Source: Flavilitoribacter nigricans DSM 23189 = NBRC 102662 (GTDB lineage Bacteria; Bacteroidota; Bacteroidia; Chitinophagales; Saprospiraceae). From it: a stretch of DNA of 64,000 nt. Positions 62,737 through 64,000 of the stretch are shown here, in pieces; position 1 is the stretch's first letter; the number at the start of each line of letters is the position of its first letter. Where the stretch lies: assembly GCF_002646595.1 (NCBI RefSeq), contig NZ_PDUD01000033.1:1-64000 (forward strand), given 5' to 3'. Below the pieces are notes generated by a model. The model was not told where the DNA came from, did not search any database, and saw nothing but the letters and a program-made list of their open reading frames with translations. A program made the position numbers and the translations under genes.

Positions 62737-63092
62737 ACTCGTGCTTCCTTGCTGTCAGTTTTGTGCTAAAAGGGGTGTGAAATTACGGAATAATGCCGTC
62801 CCGCGAATGTAAATCTAATTTTAAACATCGTCCCGGTCAATCCGGAAATGACGAAGAAAACCGTAAAATTCCTATCCGGCAAAGGTAAGGATTTTACAAC
62901 TATTAACAAAAAATTTGGTTTTTGTAATTTTAAAACATTATAAAATTGTTTTTTACCCTCTAAATTTAGGCCGGAAGGCAGCAAATCCGGGGCACGGGAC
63001 GTTGTCGTATTGGTGTCAAAGTCAGTCGAAAAGCTGTCGTCCCTGGTGGTTTATTCCGGTAAACCATTTAACTTAGTAGCCAACTCAGAACC
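62737..63092. other. Divergent intergenic region, parC / sigma factor
   Basis: 356 bases with an AT-rich core (62890-62970). Plus-strand TAAATTTAG (62961-62969) and TAAAATTG (62941-62948) are near -7 boxes for the sigma factor gene, but none has a well-placed TTG. No repeats or ORF. Confidence 0.4.
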
Positions 63093-63656
63093 ATGGATAT
63101 TGCTTTGCAGTATAATTTCGAAGAAAAGGACCTGATAAAGGCCTGTATCCGCAGGGAACGGTGGGCACAAAAAATGCTGTACGAAGAGTTCTACAGCCAG
63201 ATGATGGGCGTATGCCTGCGCTACTCCAATCATCAGGAAGATGCCCTCGATATTCTGCACGAAGGGTTTATCAAGGTTTTTAAAAACGTTGGTAAGTATC
63301 AACCGGGGACCTCATTGTCCGCCTGGATCAGGCGGATCATGGTCAATACAGCTATTGATTATTATCGCAAGACGATACGCAGACGGACCGAAGACATTGA
63401 AGAGGCCTACGATCTGAGCTACGACGAAGCTGATGCCATCAGCCAGTGTTCGGAGCAGGAGATCCTGGCGGCCATTCAGGAATTGTCACCTGCCTACCGG
63501 GCAGTATTTAACCTTTATGTCATCGAGGGATATTCCCACCGGGAGATCGCTCAGACATTGGATATCACGGAGAGTACATCGAGATCGAACCTGGTAAAAG
63601 CCAGAATGAAGTTAAGAGAGATGTTAGGTCCTAGAAATTACGGATATGAAGGATAA
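63093..63656 (+). CDS. ECF-type RNA polymerase sigma factor
   Basis: 187 residues. Region 2 (about 25-95, MLYEEFYSQMMGVCLRYSNHQEDALDILHEGFIKVFKNV, SAWIRRIMVNTAIDYYRK) and region 4 (about 125-180, AIQELSPAYRAVFNLYVIEGYSHREIAQTLDITESTSRSNLVKARMKL) are joined by a short linker; regions 1 and 3 are absent, as in the ECF group. It directs polymerase to a special set of promoters. The next gene starts 11 bases before its stop, so the two products are made together; that gene is the natural candidate for a partner or anti-sigma. Confidence 0.95.
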   Translation: MDIALQYNFEEKDLIKACIRRERWAQKMLYEEFYSQMMGVCLRYSNHQEDALDILHEGFIKVFKNVGKYQPGTSLSAWIRRIMVNTAIDYYRKTIRRRTEDIEEAYDLSYDEADAISQCSEQEILAAIQELSPAYRAVFNLYVIEGYSHREIAQTLDITESTSRSNLVKARMKLREMLGPRNYGYEG

Positions 63657-64000
63657 GCCAAACAAGTTGGACGACGTCATCCGGGAGAAGATGACCAACT
63701 TGGGTTCGTCTTACCGGCCCGAGAACTGGGACCGGCTGAGCGAACGTTTGGATGCAGAGGAGGCCGGGGCCGATCCTTTAGACGATATTGTACGCGGTAA
63801 ACTGACCAATCTGGCCGCTCCCTACCGGCCCGAGACCTGGGACTGGATGAACGACCGCCTTGATGCCCAGGAGGCTACACCCGATCCGCTGGATGAGGCT
63901 GTACGCAGTAAAATGGCCAATCTGGCCGCTCCCTACCGTCCGGAAACCTGGGACTGGATGAACGACCGCCTGGATGAGATTGACGAAGGATCTCCCGCCG
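63646..64000 (+). CDS. Protein with tandem 37-residue repeats (partial, runs off the window)
   Basis: The first 118 residues are visible. The ATG at 63646 overlaps the sigma factor gene by 11 bases. After KDKPNK the chain is made of repeats of exactly 37 residues starting at L8, L45 and L82: a LDDxVRxKMTNL head, a YRPExWDxMNDRLD core and a DP end. Units 2 and 3 are nearly identical (LTNLAAPYRPETWDWMNDRLD). Each looks like a helix-rich segment with two Trp residues. No family recognised. It may bind or regulate the sigma factor; transmembrane segments, if any, lie beyond the window. The repeats read as duplication of one N-terminal module. Confidence 0.85.
   Translation, partial: MKDKPNKLDDVIREKMTNLGSSYRPENWDRLSERLDAEEAGADPLDDIVRGKLTNLAAPYRPETWDWMNDRLDAQEATPDPLDEAVRSKMANLAAPYRPETWDWMNDRLDEIDEGSPA

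Overview
The window reads as a piece of chromosome from a marine or environmental Bacteroidota, most likely class Saprospiria (Lewinella-like). Evidence: a type IX secretion sorting domain protein, DUF4270, DUF4290 and DUF4286 family genes, a hybrid two-component system with a periplasmic propeller, TAnnTTTG-type promoter boxes, few Shine-Dalgarno sequences and a GC content near 50 percent. The class assignment is inference. I found no tRNA, rRNA or CRISPR array.

Layout. 1-946: right end of an IS3-family element. 947-3815: thrS with a folded leader, then a tiny T9SS-sorted protein. 3903-7064: multi-PAS histidine kinase and its response regulator (minus strand). 7346-12772: a CBS protein, then minus-strand lpxD and carB (CarB lacks the allosteric domain) and a SMUG2-like uracil-DNA glycosylase. 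12823-14244: an intact IS3-like element sitting inside a 7-bp repeat array. 14349-22589: the Bacteroidota cluster panC / truncated glycogen synthase / DUF4270 / glmS / DUF4290 / murA / DUF4286. 22590-23406: non-coding, rich in hairpins. 23407-31821: housekeeping and catabolic genes (EI24 membrane protein, YwqG, AspT-type transporter, inositol monophosphatase, LOG, dioxygenase, CoA-transferase). 32626-39178: mostly exported or membrane proteins (double aspartic protease, DedA-like protein, glycosidase-like lipoprotein, hydrolase, FMN oxidase). 39226-44078: a tight four-gene operon of cupredoxin-like protein, outer-membrane barrel, TPR histidine kinase and NarL-type regulator. 44386-45462: a secreted PLAT-like protein. 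45607-52597: a complete YbhGFSR-type ABC efflux operon with TolC and a TetR regulator, with the same putative operator before both tolC and tetR. 52908-59348: oxidoreductase, methyltransferase and a 1488-residue one-protein signalling system. 60103-62736: topoisomerase IV subunit A. 63093-64000: ECF sigma factor and an overlapping gene built of 37-residue repeats.

The most unusual signal is non-coding. Six loci carry degenerate tandem arrays with a 7- or 8-bp period, each with its own word. Four of them (after carB, panC and both ABC permease genes) begin exactly at the stop codon, and the stop triplet is in register as the first bases of the first unit. In two, the array turns round in its middle so the transcript could fold into a long hairpin. 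Other genes here (thrS, the glycogen synthase-like gene, the DUF4270 gene, murA and the DUF4286 gene) end instead in long near-perfect hairpins without U tracts, so the arrays may play a 3'-end role.
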